Source: Cranoglanis bouderius (lineage: Eukaryota > Chordata > Actinopteri > Siluriformes > Cranoglanididae). From it: a stretch of DNA of 64,000 bases. Positions 45,470 to 57,910 of the stretch are shown here, piece by piece (the first letter of the stretch is position 1; every line of letters starts with the position of its first letter). A model generated the notes under the pieces. It searched no databases. It was not told where the DNA came from and saw only the letters and a list, made by a program, of their open reading frames with translations. A program made the position numbers and the translations under genes. The stretch lies in assembly GCA_023630585.1 (NCBI GenBank), contig CM042535.1, positions 37,169,301 through 37,233,300 on the forward strand, given 5' to 3'.

Positions 45470-46620
45470 ATGCATAGTGTACTTAGGTTACAATTGGGCA
45501 TGTTTGCACAAAGTAGTGGTCAATATGAGACTCTCAGGAGGATCCAGGAGAATTAATCTCTTGCGCCATCCCTTTAGGTCTGTTCTGGCTGTTAGTAAGC
45601 TGCTCTGTCGTCCTGCTTCAGTTGTTCATGTTTCACAGCCCGCCTCAGGCTGTTGGGACCCTGAGGGTTGGGAACCTGATTTAGGGGAAAGACTTCGCAA
45701 AAGACGCTTCTTATGGAGTTGGTTACATCAGGATTTAGTCTGGTGTGGTATAACAAGAGTCAACTATAAAAGTCAACAGTGGAGGAGTACCGGCCATCCT
45801 TCAAACCCAGTTCCCGAATCCATTCTTGTCCTGTCTGTCCGTTTGAACTTCTGCTGTTTTCTCCACAGAGCTTGCATCGCATCTACAGCTCCTGAAGCAA
45901 CGTTGATTCATTTTCTATAACAGCAACTCTGACAGTAGTGCAACTGCAACTCAGAGATTTACTACTTGTTCTAACACGTTATCGTTTCTATAGTAACAAC
46001 TGACGCAGAGAGTTGTACGGTGTAATTGTTGATATGGCGAGGTTTTCTGCAGGGAGATGTTTATTTAACATTTAAGGAAGGAGTCTCCATTGCAAGTGCT
46101 CTGTATCAGAGGTAAAGCTGAAAATTTGAGATTTCGGAAACTTCAGGTCAGCAATAATAATAATAAAAAAATCATAGTGTTTAAGAGGAATAAAAACACT
46201 TCAGGATGTACTGTTTATGGAAACATAACAGGGTGGTATCAGTAACTCCGCTTCATCACACCACCCCGTCGTTGATTATTTTTCCGTAACTTATGGACAT
46301 CCCAGGAACAGAAATATTGCTTCAGAATATTTTAAAAAATGCAACTTTTGAAGTCACCTTGATTCCTTGAAAACCCTCATCCACCCACAGTCCCTGAACG
46401 AACATTCGCACGCAGATGAATGTAACGATAATTATGATTGAGGGCTATCCAGGAGAATTAAAGCAGTGATTGTACAAGGATGGCCTCTGTGTGCGTGTGT
46501 GAGGACATTATGTGGGAAGATAATCAAAGAACTTCTCAAGATGGTTTTGTGGATGACAAAGGGTAGAGGGGTGGGCGGGATCAGAGAATATGGAAGGTCA
46601 TTTAGGGTGAAACACTTACA
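45470..46620. other. Spacer between two Tc1-like elements
   Basis: A 147-codon plus-strand frame (45477-45920) has no recognisable domain and I do not call it. A dispersed-repeat fragment (CACGTTATCGTTTCTATAGT) lies near 45975. Confidence 0.35.
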
Positions 46621-46624
46621 TATA

Positions 46625-48133
46625 CAGGTGCATCTCAATAAATTAGAATGTTGTGGAAAAGTTCGTTTATTTCAGTAATTCAACTCAAATTGTGAAACTC
46701 GTGTATTAAATAAATTCAATGCACACAGACTGAAGTAGTTTAAGTCTTTGGTTCTTTTAATTGTGATGATTTTGGCTCACATTTAACAAAAACCCACCAA
46801 TTCATTATCTCAACAAATTAGAATATGGTGACATGCCAATCAGCTAATCAACTCAAAACACCTGCAAAGGTTTCCTGAGCCTTCAAAATGGTCTCTCAGT
46901 TTGGTTCACTAGGTAAGCCACAAACATTCATTGCCAAAGAAGCTGGCTGTTCACAGAGTGCTGTATCCAAGCATGTTAACAGAAAGTTGAGTGGAAGGAA
47001 AAATTGCGGAAGAAAAAGATGCACAACCAACCGAGAGAACCGCAGCCTTATGAGGATTGTCAAGCAAAATCGATTCAAGAATTTGAGTGAACTTCACAAG
47101 GAATGGACTGAGGCTGGGGTCAAGGCATCAAGAGCCACCACACACAGACGTGTCAAGGAATTTGGCTACAGTTGTCATATTCCTCTTGTTAAGCCACTCC
47201 TGAACCACAGACAACGTCAGAGGCGTCTTACCTGGGCTAAGGAGAAGAAGAACTGGACTGTTGCCCAGTGGTCCAATATCCTCTTTTCAGATGGGAGCAA
47301 GTTTTGTATTTCATTTGGAAACCAAGGTCCTAGAGTCTGGAGGAAGGGTGGAGAAGCTCATAGCCCAAGTTGCTTGAAGTCCAGTGTTCAGTTTCCACAG
47401 TCTGTGATGATTTGGGGTGCAATGTCATCTGCTGGTGTTGGTCCATTGTGTTTTTTGAAAACCAAAGTCACTGCACCCGTTTACCAAGAAATTTTGGAGC
47501 ACTTCATGCTTCCTTCAGCTGACCAGCATTTTGAAGATGCTGATTTCATTTTCCAGCAGGATCTGGCACCTGCTCACACTGCCAAAAGCACCAAAAGTTG
47601 GTTAAATGACCATGGTGTTGGTGTGCTTGACTGGCCAGCAAACTCACCACACCTGAACCCCATAGAGAATCTATGGGGCATTGTCAAGAGGAAAATGAGA
47701 AACAAGAGACCAAAAAATGCAGATGAGCTGAAGGCCACTGTCAAAGAAACCTGGGCTTCCATACCACCTCAGCAGTGCCACAAACTGATCACCTCCATGC
47801 CACGCCGAACTGAGGCAGTAATTAAAGCAAAAGGAGCCCCTACCAAGTATTGAGTACATGTACAGTAAATGAACATACTTTCCAGAAGGCCAACAATTCA
47901 CTAAAAATGTTTTTTTTATTGGTCTTATGAAGTATTCTAATTTGTTGAGATAGTGAATTGGTGGGTTTTTGTTAAATGTGAGCCAAAATCATCACAATTA
48001 AAAGAACCAAAGACTTAAACTACTTCAGTCTGTGTGCATTGAATTTATTTAATACACGAGTTTCACAATTTGAGTTGAATTACTGAAATAAACGAACTTT
48101 TCCACGACATTCTAATTTATTGAGATGCACCTG
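46625..48133 (+). mobile_element. Complete Tc1-like transposon with 201-bp inverted repeats
   Basis: Inverted repeats at 46625-46825 and 47933-48133 start CAGGTGCATCTCAATAAATT and differ at only about two positions by eye. A TA lies just outside each end, as expected for Tc1 insertion. The element is 1509 bp with one plus-strand transposase frame between the repeats. The close match of the ends suggests a fairly recent insertion. Confidence 0.95.
46888..47853 (+). CDS. Tc1/mariner-type transposase, 321 residues
   Basis: The frame is uninterrupted from MVSQFGSLG to KGAPTKY. It has a helix-turn-helix part (FIAKEAGCSQSAVSKHV, residues 14-30), a second paired-like DNA-binding part with a basic GRKRC stretch, then the DDE catalytic domain: LFSDGSKF (first Asp), FIFQQDLAPAHTAKS (second Asp) and SPHLNPIENLWG (Glu). 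From my knowledge of the family, the first helix region after MVSQFGSLG is about 25 residues shorter than usual. The residue after the first Asp is Gly where Glu is common, and SPDLNP has become SPHLNP. It probably cuts and pastes poorly or not at all, but no stop or frameshift is present. Confidence 0.92.
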   Translation: MVSQFGSLGKPQTFIAKEAGCSQSAVSKHVNRKLSGRKNCGRKRCTTNRENRSLMRIVKQNRFKNLSELHKEWTEAGVKASRATTHRRVKEFGYSCHIPLVKPLLNHRQRQRRLTWAKEKKNWTVAQWSNILFSDGSKFCISFGNQGPRVWRKGGEAHSPSCLKSSVQFPQSVMIWGAMSSAGVGPLCFLKTKVTAPVYQEILEHFMLPSADQHFEDADFIFQQDLAPAHTAKSTKSWLNDHGVGVLDWPANSPHLNPIENLWGIVKRKMRNKRPKNADELKATVKETWASIPPQQCHKLITSMPRRTEAVIKAKGAPTKY

Positions 48134-49084
48134 TATATATGAAACACTTGCGCATACACACACTTTTAATATTCATATGAAAGCGTGTGTGTATTTGTGT
48201 CTGAGCGCAAACTATTCATATACTCAACCTGCTAGAGGGAATCATTCAATACACTAAATACAAATCTCAGAAATTCAAATCGCTTCATGTAGATTAGGAT
48301 GAAGCATGAAGGTGAAGCACCCGAGGTTCCCGTTAAACACACGGTGTCCGGCGTAACTGCGTAACTACGGCGTAACAGCCAGTGTGAGCTGCTTAATAGG
48401 AATCCAGGTATTTCAGAAGAATATAAAACCTTTAGACGCATGAATGTCAAATTGACAACGTGTGTGTACGTGCAAGAGTTTCATATACTGTATATGCACA
48501 AGTAGTATATATGTACTTCTTCTTTCCATGTTTTACAGTTTTTCTTTTAGGTCCACTGAGCACTTGACATGACGACAAGAAAAATGACATTTCCTGTCTT
48601 TTGTTAAAGGGTTGATTTAGGTTCATCTTAGACTTTACTTTGTGAAAATTGCACTTGGACAAAAAAAAAAAAAAAAATTGCTTACATCATCAAGCAAAGC
48701 ATCGTGCCATTCAACTCGGTCCTGCCACCGTACGTTCCACGTGTACTGGAGTTTCCTCACGTGTGCTAGATCAGTGGAAAGGGTATTAATATATTAACAT
48801 TTTGAGGCCAGTAATATGTATAGATCTATTTCATGGCCGGTCGTGTTGTATTTAAAATGAATGAGACACAGAGAAATCAACTGAATTCGATCACTGGGGG
48901 CATTTAGGGTCTAACACATCATATGTGGGGTATTTATGGGCTGACATGACCTGTCTAGGGTATTTAGGGGTTTAACGCAACTTATCTAGGGTATGTACAG
49001 TCTAACACGACCTAGGGTCTTATTCTGACTATTAATTTTAGATTTCTTGTCAAATGTATTTTTGTTCCCTTGTACATAAGTATA

Positions 49085-49086
<2 letters not shown>

Positions 49087-49151
<65 letters not shown>
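49087..49151. repeat. (ATT)n microsatellite
   Basis: About 21 ATT units. Confidence 0.97.
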
Positions 49152-49152
<1 letters not shown>

Positions 49153-49503
49153 TATAAGGAATATTTAATGATAAATTATGTATTTGTCATTTTCTGCACG
49201 CCGAGCCAATTAAATGATAGTAAGAAAGTTTATATGTTATATAAACTGTAAAAGTAATGTAAAGTTTATACATTAGCAAACATTTTTTTTAAACATTAAA
49301 TAATCAAAAGCCATAACGTTCGAGTTCCACCAGCTAGAAAATGTTACATTCGCCTTGTGCGGCGTTTTCTTTTTAGTATTGTGGCCTTGACACTCTCTGG
49401 AAAACGAACATATAAACATATCTATATTTTATATATACTGTAGCCTGCATTCACATATTTTATGTAAGATAGCTGTGACTTTAACTTTTGTCCTCGAGAG
49501 AAC

Positions 49504-49549
<46 letters not shown>
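49504..49549. repeat. (GA)n microsatellite
   Basis: About 22 GA units. Confidence 0.97.
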
Positions 49550-49551
<2 letters not shown>

Positions 49552-50594
49552 CCAGAATGAAATTTTAATTCACTCGTCCCGCATCAGAACTGTTTTTGTT
49601 CACTTTAATCACTTTAAGACACTTCTAAAGATTGACTTTTTCTGCACATGAGTTTGAATTAAGAATAAAAGCGCCAGACTCACACAAACACTCAAATAAG
49701 TATATAAATAAATAAAAATGCAGTGCTTGTAGGACAGAAGACAACTAGCTTTAGGTGGAGAAGAGCATGCTTTTAGATTGCTGTTAGGATCCCTGAGGAT
49801 GCGCGGGTTATTTTGGTTGAGTGATCCGGCTGGTGATGAGGGACAAACCGAAACACGCATACCACTTATCCGCCTTTAAAGAGAGCGTTTACAACCACCG
49901 ATGGGGAAAAGTTCGATCGACGTTGTTTGCCATACGATCTCCCAAGCTTCAAAACATTTAGCTAGCTAGTTAGAGATGTCATGAACAGGTGGACCATGGT
50001 CCAGACGTGGACCCAGCAAAGTGTTTTACAAAAAATACAATACGGCTTATCAGAAAAGGAAGGTTTTCACAGACTTTCAGATATTTTTTTAAAATTTATT
50101 TACCCTCTCTGGTCTGGATTAGCGAAGGGATGACATGTCCTGTTGAAAAAAAACAACAACAAACAAACAAACAAAAAAAAAAAACAATGCAAAAAATGAT
50201 TGGATTAAGACATGCACGTTTATTTTCTGCATATAAAACAGATTTGTTCGGAGTCCGAGGCGCCAGTCGAAAACAACTGTGAAACAGGACAAAACAGAGC
50301 GTCACTTCGTATTGTTTTATTTATATCTAAACACTTTAAAAGGTAACCGGTGTCACCGTTCAGTCATGTTACTCGCTTCTCCGGACCTTCGTATGCGAGG
50401 AATTGTACAAACTGTAGTTGAATAGCCCTGTGCTAAACTTTGTTCAATCGAATTTGTCTTACATCATCAAAATAAGTCAACATCCAGGACTTTTGGGACT
50501 GACTAGCTAGCAAGTTATAAATGCTAGCTGGAAACGACTTCTACAAACAGAAATATGATCAGGATAGCAACTGCTAAACAGTCTAAACAGTTAC

Positions 50595-50596
<2 letters not shown>

Positions 50597-50629
<33 letters not shown>
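50597..50629. repeat. Poly-A tract
   Basis: More than 30 A residues without interruption. It could be the tail of an otherwise unrecognised retroposon. Confidence 0.9.
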
Positions 50630-50630
<1 letters not shown>

Positions 50631-50869
50631 TAACTCACCAGCAGCTAATCACAGAGTCATGATACTCTACACACAGATACCCAACGGTGTCCTGAGTAAT
50701 CTTATAACAGATTTGCGGCGATAAAATTATTCATTTGTTTATACTGTTTGAAAATTTCCGATGGAATGGAACGTCAGTGTACTGATAGAAAGGGTTAAAC
50801 ACAGTGAAGCTTTTTTTTTTTTTTGTAGTTTTGGTCACTTCATATTCCTGAATCTGGTCATTTTTCCAT

Positions 50870-51175
50870 TCTGTTTGGATCGACGTGCAGCTTGTGACAC
50901 TCTGGATGCTTTATTCATTGAACATCTGGAGCAGGGCGTTGGTATCACAGGCACAGCACTCAGTTCATTCTTTTTATCTCCAAGACACGGCCACTGTTGT
51001 TAACGCAACCAACTACTTCACATTATACACCAGAATCACTTCTGAGGTTCCTCAGGGGTCCATGTCGGGTCCGAGCGTTTTCCTATACATTTTCTATGCA
51101 TGTCGTTACACTGATGATTTACAGCTACAGTTTCCTGTCAGACCTGGTGCTCGGTGTTCGTTTAAGAGTCTGTAA
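50870..51175 (+). pseudogene. LINE reverse-transcriptase relic
   Basis: Across two plus-strand frames one reads RRAACDTLDALFIEHLEQGV and GITGTALSSF, then EVPQGSMSGPSVFLYIF and YTDDLQLQF. These match the DLRAAFDTVDH, GVPQGSVLGP and YADDTQLY motifs of non-LTR reverse transcriptases of L2-like type. The YADD aspartates survive as YTDD, but the frame is broken and only about 300 bp remain. Confidence 0.85.
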
Positions 51176-51179
51176 TGTA

Positions 51180-53740
51180 ATGTAGTCATTAAAATTCGGA
51201 AAACCAATTCATTTCCTTTAAAAATGGAGGTACTTTGGTTTGATCCGATTAAATTGCTTTTTAGGGAACTTATATACCACTATGTCAAACTTCAACTTGG
51301 ATTGGACCACAGTACTGTTGAGTTCTCAAATCTGATTGTTTTTTTGTATTTTTGTTTTTTCTTGCCAGGAGTACAGCGCTTTGTTACAGTCAGTAAGTTT
51401 TTTCGCCGTGCGGAAAGTCTTGAGGATTTTAAAGTAAAATAAATTGATGGTGGTGGTGACTGGTCAACGTGTTTCTATCCGCAATAATGACTTAAAATGT
51501 CACTTTTGGGGATGGCGTGCAACTTTAAAAGTAACTATAAACGGATAAAAGTGTTGTGAAAGCGACCCATTCGGCTACGGATGCTATTAAAAGTAAGTGG
51601 TTGAAAGGTTTGACGGGATTGTCGCTTCTCTGTACGGCACGTTTCTGCTTAATGACCGAGCTAATTGACCAGGGAGCTAGCGGTAATGCTCATGAAAAGA
51701 CCTAGGGAGAGAAGACAAAAGAATAAAGGGAGGACGGCATGGGGGGAGAGAGAAACCCCTTGCCGAAAGGGGAGATGGAGCCATAATGAGCAAGCAGCTC
51801 GGTGAATCGGGTCAATCTCCAGTGAGCGCTGACTTGTTTGCAAGAATAAATTCGAAAGGATTCGGAAGGCAGAAAAGAAAAGTCAGAACTTTTAATCAGT
51901 CAGTATCGAGAGCATGAATGTACAGGTCTTTCCATCTCTCCAGGTTTCATCCCAGTGAGTTTAGCGGCCGTTTTTCTCGTTAGTTAGTTAATCGCTGCTA
52001 ATTCAGGCTGAGAGGCTGCAAATTAACATCGCTTGCAGTCGACTTCACCTGTTTCGTATGAGCACACACGGACGTAGCTGGATATATCGATTTTAATTGG
52101 CTCTTTAACCCACGAAGATGTAATTAGCGATAGCAATAAACATCATTTAGCGAATAATAGCAATTTACATTTGCTTTATATGTTTTTTTAGCAATGGACA
52201 TTGCTTAGCTTCTAAGCTAAGTTAGGAGTTTCTAGCTAACATTAACTAGCCAGCTAGCTCCCTAGCTATAGCTAACAAGACGTGTTTATAGTTTATATAC
52301 AGTACATTATGGATTTTACTAGTTTCTAGTTTAAAGCCACCTGTAGTTCACTTTTAAATCCATGACATTTTTCGCATTTATTTTTTTAAAAATCACATCT
52401 CCTCAATTGTTTTTCTGTTCAGAAACAAAAATCTTGACTGTTTTTCGCTCAGGTTTTAATCACTGTTGATTGAACAAAATGTCAAACCCGACTAAATTTA
52501 TTTTCAATATTTCAATAATTTTATTTATTTATTTTTTTTAAATAAATAAGAAAAGCTAGCCTATTAAGCAAACCAAACCTTTTGTTTACCACCTGACAAG
52601 TCCTAGTGTTGATGACACTGCCAGTCCTCTCAGTCCTCTCAGTCCTCTCATGGTCAATATTATTTTATTGAATTCTCTGCACCCCAATTAAAAAGTATTG
52701 ACGGGGTGGATAGACGTATATCATCTTTCAAAGATCGCAATCATGCCTTAATAAAGACCTGTGCGCTTATGGGAACAGTCAGATGAATCAGGTAAAACTT
52801 TGATTAGCTTTATAACTCATACCGATAAGATATTTTTGTACCTCTCCCTTAATGTTATGGACACCAATACTGCAGCTTCAGTTTTGCAGTTCGGCACTTC
52901 TCAGACTGATCAGGTCTGTCTTTGTACACCATCAGGGCTTCTCCATCAGTAAGACTAAGTAATATCTATTTCGTCAAGTAAAGTTACATTTAAGCAGTCA
53001 GACGCATTAGATGCCTACAAGTGATGACCCTCTGGCTTTCTTCCACCAACAGCACCACTGACGGTCACCCTTGGCTCAAACATCTATGACATAACTCCAA
53101 AAACACACGTCTCAGGGGTGGCCGGAGGCAGCAGTGTGAAATCCTCCACAGTTGAAACAAGACTGTCATTAAAGTCTTGGCTGTTATCAATATTTAGCTA
53201 GTACTCTAAGCTACAGTCAGGTTTGTTTAGATTTGTAGGGAACGTGGCATATCTCGAACGCAAGAACTCAGTCAAGAACTTCAACTCGCCGTCACGCCGA
53301 CTTCCTACTGTATTTCAGAAGGAATTAACACACAGAATCAAACCATGGTTCTCAAGCCACTTCATGGGGACTTGAAGTGAGCACTGCTGTCTGTTGGAGC
53401 TTGAGATTTCTTGGAGATTAAATGACTGACAAGACAGGCAAGAATATCCTTCAATTTGGAGGTCTATTTGCAGCTGTATAGATGGCCTGTGTCATGTTTG
53501 GGTACCAAACCTGGGTCTTGGGTCTTATCTTGTCTGAGTGAGCAGAGTCCAACTAAAAGCAGAGTTCAATAAACATGACTGCTGTAAGTACATGTAATCA
53601 TACAGTCCCAATTAGGAAGTGACAACACCCAGTAGAGTAGTGCGAATCAATATTTGCTTACACACATGATTAGTAACAGACAGCTTACTAGAAAAGGTTT
53701 CAAACACGACAAGATTAGTGTCACAAAGCAGACAGTCTGG
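51180..53740. other. Spacer, no gene seen
   Basis: A CTAGCTAGC-type stretch near 52200-52275 and a triple AGTCCTCTC repeat at 52623-52650 are the only structures noticed. Confidence 0.4.
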
Positions 53741-53751
53741 CTTTATTCAGG

Positions 53752-53938
53752 GCAGTGGCGGCTCACTGGTTAAGGCTCTCGGTTACTGACAAGGAGGCAC
53801 CGTCAAGCTGCTACTGTTGGGCCCTTGAGCAAGGCCCTTAACCCTATCTGCTCCAGGGGTGACCCTGCACTCTGACCCCTGCTTCCTAACATGTAAAAAG
53901 AATTTCACTGTGTTTATATAAAGTATATATAAAATAAA
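53752..53938 (+). repeat. tRNA-derived SINE
   Basis: The head GCAGTGGCGGCTCACTGGTT and AAGGCTCTCGGTTACTGA is A-box-like. GGGCCCTTGAGCAAGGCCC, CTGCTCCAGGGGTGACCCTG and AAAGAATTTCACTGTG follow. The GAGCAAGGCCC core is shared with the SINE at 23891-24069. Confidence 0.8.
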
Positions 53939-54459
53939 AACAGTTATATAACTGTTTATATAACAAACAGTTGATTCATACCATCGAGATTTTTTGATGA
54001 ATGGTACAGTCCGGAATGTACAGTATCACACGCTTGTGCGGATCTGCAGCGAGTCAGAAGGGTGGTTGGATAATTAGCTTTTAAAGCAGCGTTGATGTTT
54101 GAAGAGAAAATCCCTTTTGCGCCTCCAACATAGACTCCTCCCCCCCCCCATGAAAAAAAATCACAGTGGTGTCATTACTGGTTTTTCAATGTCCTCCAGG
54201 TTTAATTCCCACGCCCACCTGTGCACACACACCTGGCATCCCGAGGACCCGCGAAGGTTTTAACCGAGTTGCGACCTCTGCATCGTTTCGTCACATGATC
54301 TTTCAGCATGGCTCGCCATCTGCTCGCCATCTGCATCGTGCTGTGTCACGTACTCACGTACATTGTTTTGCGAAGACTCGCTAAATGGTGACTGTGTGTT
54401 TGCATGGCAAAGCCTCTGATTAGCTGCATATTTACACAGATGCTCTATTAGCTCGCGTG

Positions 54460-54510
54460 CTTCAAGTTAAATAAACGTCTCCTCACAGGAAAACTTTCAC
54501 CATGTCAACA
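54460..54510. repeat. Dispersed repeat fragment
   Basis: AGTTAAATAAACGTCTCCTC and ACAGGAAAAC match the family represented at 240-540, 55585-55800 and 60235-60325. Confidence 0.5.
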
Positions 54511-55404
54511 ATTACACGTGGGGTTTTTTTTTTTTTTTACAATCCGTTTATGATTCTGTGAATGAGCTGTTACTACAGAAACGCTAACATGCTGCGGTAT
54601 AATGGTGAATAATTCACCTGTTATTACATCAGTTATAAATGTGCGATCTCATTCGTAATGAATTATGCAGAAAGAGAAATGTAAAAATACAGCATGCTAA
54701 ATACACACATTTATTTTGAGCTAAGCTAAAAAAATTAACAAAAAGTAAGCTACGAAAACAAAAGGCGGGGACCAAAGTTTGAGTTCGGCTAATCTGACGC
54801 TAATATGAAGTGTTGTAAGCTAGAGAGTGAGACAGGCTTGCTGAGTGATCTGAACACCCGGGAGGGTTACAGAGGAAACGTGAGGTCTATTTTAAGCTCC
54901 TTGCCTCTTGGATGCACTAAGTGCTCTGGGAACGTGGTGTTTGTGGGCTAAAAATAGCTGTGTTCAGGCAGAAGTCGCTAAATATTTGATATCCGAAAAA
55001 AAAATAAATCCCCAGCTACGATGAATGAGCTGTTGCTAAGTATAAATGAATGACATCTGAGGTGATTATTTTGGAATTATTTCCAAAACACGTGTACAGA
55101 TCCATCTTGGACTTTTAAAAAAAACAAAAAACAAACATAAACCACACCCTATTTGTCATTATATAATACGGGTGTTTTGCCATTTTTTTAACCATACATT
55201 ATGCATTATGTAGAACCTCTACTAGCTAGGGTGCAACATTTATCCATGCAATGAAATTACGGGATTTCATGTGTGCACCTGATGGCAAAAATAGTGCACT
55301 AACTAGTGAATATAGGGCCGTGTGATTTTCAACACGGCCCACGTAGCCTAGGGCTAGATCACTCGCGTCATCTAGAAGAACATTTCTAGTTACATTTAAG
55401 TTGT

Positions 55405-55465
55405 GAAACAAACATGGTGGTGGTAGTATCATGGTTTGAGGCTGTTTTGCTCCAAAGCAAGTTCA
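55405..55465 (+). mobile_element. Tc1-like transposase fragment
   Basis: ACATGGTGGTGGTAGTATCA and TGGTTTGAGGCTGTTTTGCT correspond to the HGGGSIMVWGCFA motif of Tc1 transposases. About 60 bp survive. Confidence 0.7.
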
Positions 55466-55584
55466 AGTACATTATAGCAGCTATAAACATGACCAGCCTC
55501 TCTTTTGTTCTTTTCTTGAAGTTGATAAGAAAAAAAAAACACAGCTTGTCATGTTACCGAGAAACCGCAACAAGCGTAAACTCC

Positions 55585-55800
55585 TCCCTCTGACTGTTAC
55601 AGTTTGCTGACACTGGAAACGCCTTCCATGAACGTTAAATAAACACATCCTCACAGAAAACGCTACCATTGCCAAACAATTATGTTTTTCGTTGTTAAAT
55701 AATAATTTACTATTAGGTTTAGTTTACCTGAACCGTCCCTGCGTACGTCGTTATGATAGAAACGGTAACGGTAACGTTTTAACATGAATGTAGTAATTGA
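55585..55800. repeat. Dispersed repeat, copy 2
   Basis: GACTGTTACAGTTTGCTGAC, ACTGGAAACGCCTTCCATGA and GTTAAATAAACACATCCTCA match the copies at 240-540 and 60235-60325. Confidence 0.55.
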
Positions 55801-56248
55801 TACGAACTGACACGGATTACCTGTATACATATTAAATTCTCCCAAATTTGGGAGAAAATTGGTGGGGGGGAGGAACAGCAAAAGCGCTTGGTTCGCGTCA
55901 GTGAATGCATTTAGTGACATCACTGTCTGAACTTGTACGTAGCCCCGCCCCCAAACCAGTTTTATACTGAGAAAAATGTGACTTTTAAATGGCAAATTTA
56001 ACCCAGACGTCAATCGATATAATCGGAATCAGCCATTTATAAAACACCATGTTAAATTCGGGGTATTTTAGTTTTTCTCGATGACTGTGAGTTGGTTTTT
56101 TTTTTTTTTTTAATTTGTTTTGTTTTTTTTATCACATACTAATCTGCATTCCCACAAACAGGTGCATGTTATTACTGTTAAACTTCATGAATTGTAAATG
56201 AACCTAGAGACACGTTGGTGTGTGAGAGTGCATATGAATGTACATGTA

Positions 56249-56251
<3 letters not shown>

Positions 56252-56295
<44 letters not shown>
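56252..56295. repeat. (GT)n microsatellite
   Basis: About 22 GT units. A second run lies at 56399-56453. Confidence 0.96.
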
Positions 56296-56298
<3 letters not shown>

Positions 56299-56395
56299 AT
56301 TTTTAGCTTCTTGTTGCTATTAGCTTGGCACGTGAGCTCTGCCTTTCCCAGTGTAGAGACAACGAGGTGGAAAACAGCAAAACAGCATCAGTTAA

Positions 56396-56454
<59 letters not shown>

Positions 56455-57012
56455 AATTGTGTGTGTAGATTGCTCTTCCTCTCATTCCAAGTCTGAATTC
56501 TCCATGACGGATTTGTAAAACGTTCACAAATGTATCCAGCACGCTGCGTTCACGTGTCAACGTCCGAGTGAAAAGTCTTTTAATTCACATTAACGCCCGA
56601 ACGAACATGTTATCGTTGCTATAGTGACGGTTAATTCACAGGGACATTCTGTGGCAGACACTCCATATAATCTCAACCTAATCATACACAAATCTAAAAA
56701 TGTAAAATGTGGTCACTATCTTTGCTCCTTTGAGATCTGTTCGGGCACCGCCTTTCCCGAGCACGTTTATCAGCTTCCCAAACAGCAGTGACATTTATGA
56801 AGGCGTGAGAAAGGACTACCGTCCCTGTCCTGATTTACTGTCCTCGTGGCGTTATCATGCTGCGAATGGCGGCGGACGCAAATGCCTTCGTTGTTGCGTT
56901 CGCCTTTTAGATCCGTGACGCCGATGTGATCCGAGAGCTGGGGAAAGAGAAAAGTCGCCTTCCGATCGCGTCAATCATCGTCAGAATGCATTGCATTAAT
57001 GACGCAAGAAAG

Positions 57013-57014
<2 letters not shown>

Positions 57015-57072
<58 letters not shown>
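57015..57072. repeat. (GT)n microsatellite
   Basis: About 28 GT units. Others lie at 57438-57473 (GT) and 57851-57907 (CA). Confidence 0.96.
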
Positions 57073-57432
57073 AGATTAAAGCCAGAACGGTTCGTGATTG
57101 TATACTGGGATAAACTATATATTTTAGGATTATATACAGAGAAGTCTCCATGTCCCTGTTAAAATTGCAGAAAATAAAACAACAACAACAAAAAAATGAG
57201 TCTGTGAACATACACAGATTATATTTGCTTTCGTTTTCAGATCTTTCACATCACCTTTATTTATTTCTCATGTGTTTGAGGTTTTTGTCCGTTTTGTTGT
57301 ACCTCTCCCCGTAAAGTCTCACTGAGTCTAATCATGTTATCGGTTCTGATGCTCTGCTGCTCAGCGCCGTTGGCATAAAATGCTGAGCTTGGCTTTTTAC
57401 ACGGCCTTGAACATGGCACACAGGTGCATTAT

Positions 57433-57474
<42 letters not shown>

Positions 57475-57849
57475 GTTTTCCATTCTTAACCAAGATTAAC
57501 GAAGTCTTGCCAACGTTTTTTGCCTACACAAGCAGTTGTTCTGAAGACACATCCCTCCCTGTTTGACTAACTTGCTGTAGACGTTCCACAAACTGAAATG
57601 TAACTATAAATGGATAAAAAAAAAAAAAAAAAATCAATACCTGGTGTACTGCACCTGTCCATTGATTGACACCAGTATGATAATATATCTAGGAGAAAAA
57701 AATAGTTTATGAGATATTCTTGGTATATTTTTATGGTTCATCACTTCTAGGACATTTTTTCTTGATGAACCGCACTTGTGCTAAGGTTCATGTTTTCCAA
57801 TTTGATGCTCTCTGGAAATATATATGTCCTGCCCCTGAGGTGGGTCCTA

Positions 57850-57909
<60 letters not shown>

Positions 57910-57910
<1 letters not shown>

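Larger units (their letters stand above)
48140..50860. other. Spacer, no gene seen
   Basis: It contains (ATT)n at 49087-49151, (GA)n at 49504-49549, a poly-A run at 50597-50629 and a short dispersed repeat near 50400-50450 (GTAGTTGAATAGCCCTGTGC) that also occurs near 1165-1190. Confidence 0.4.
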
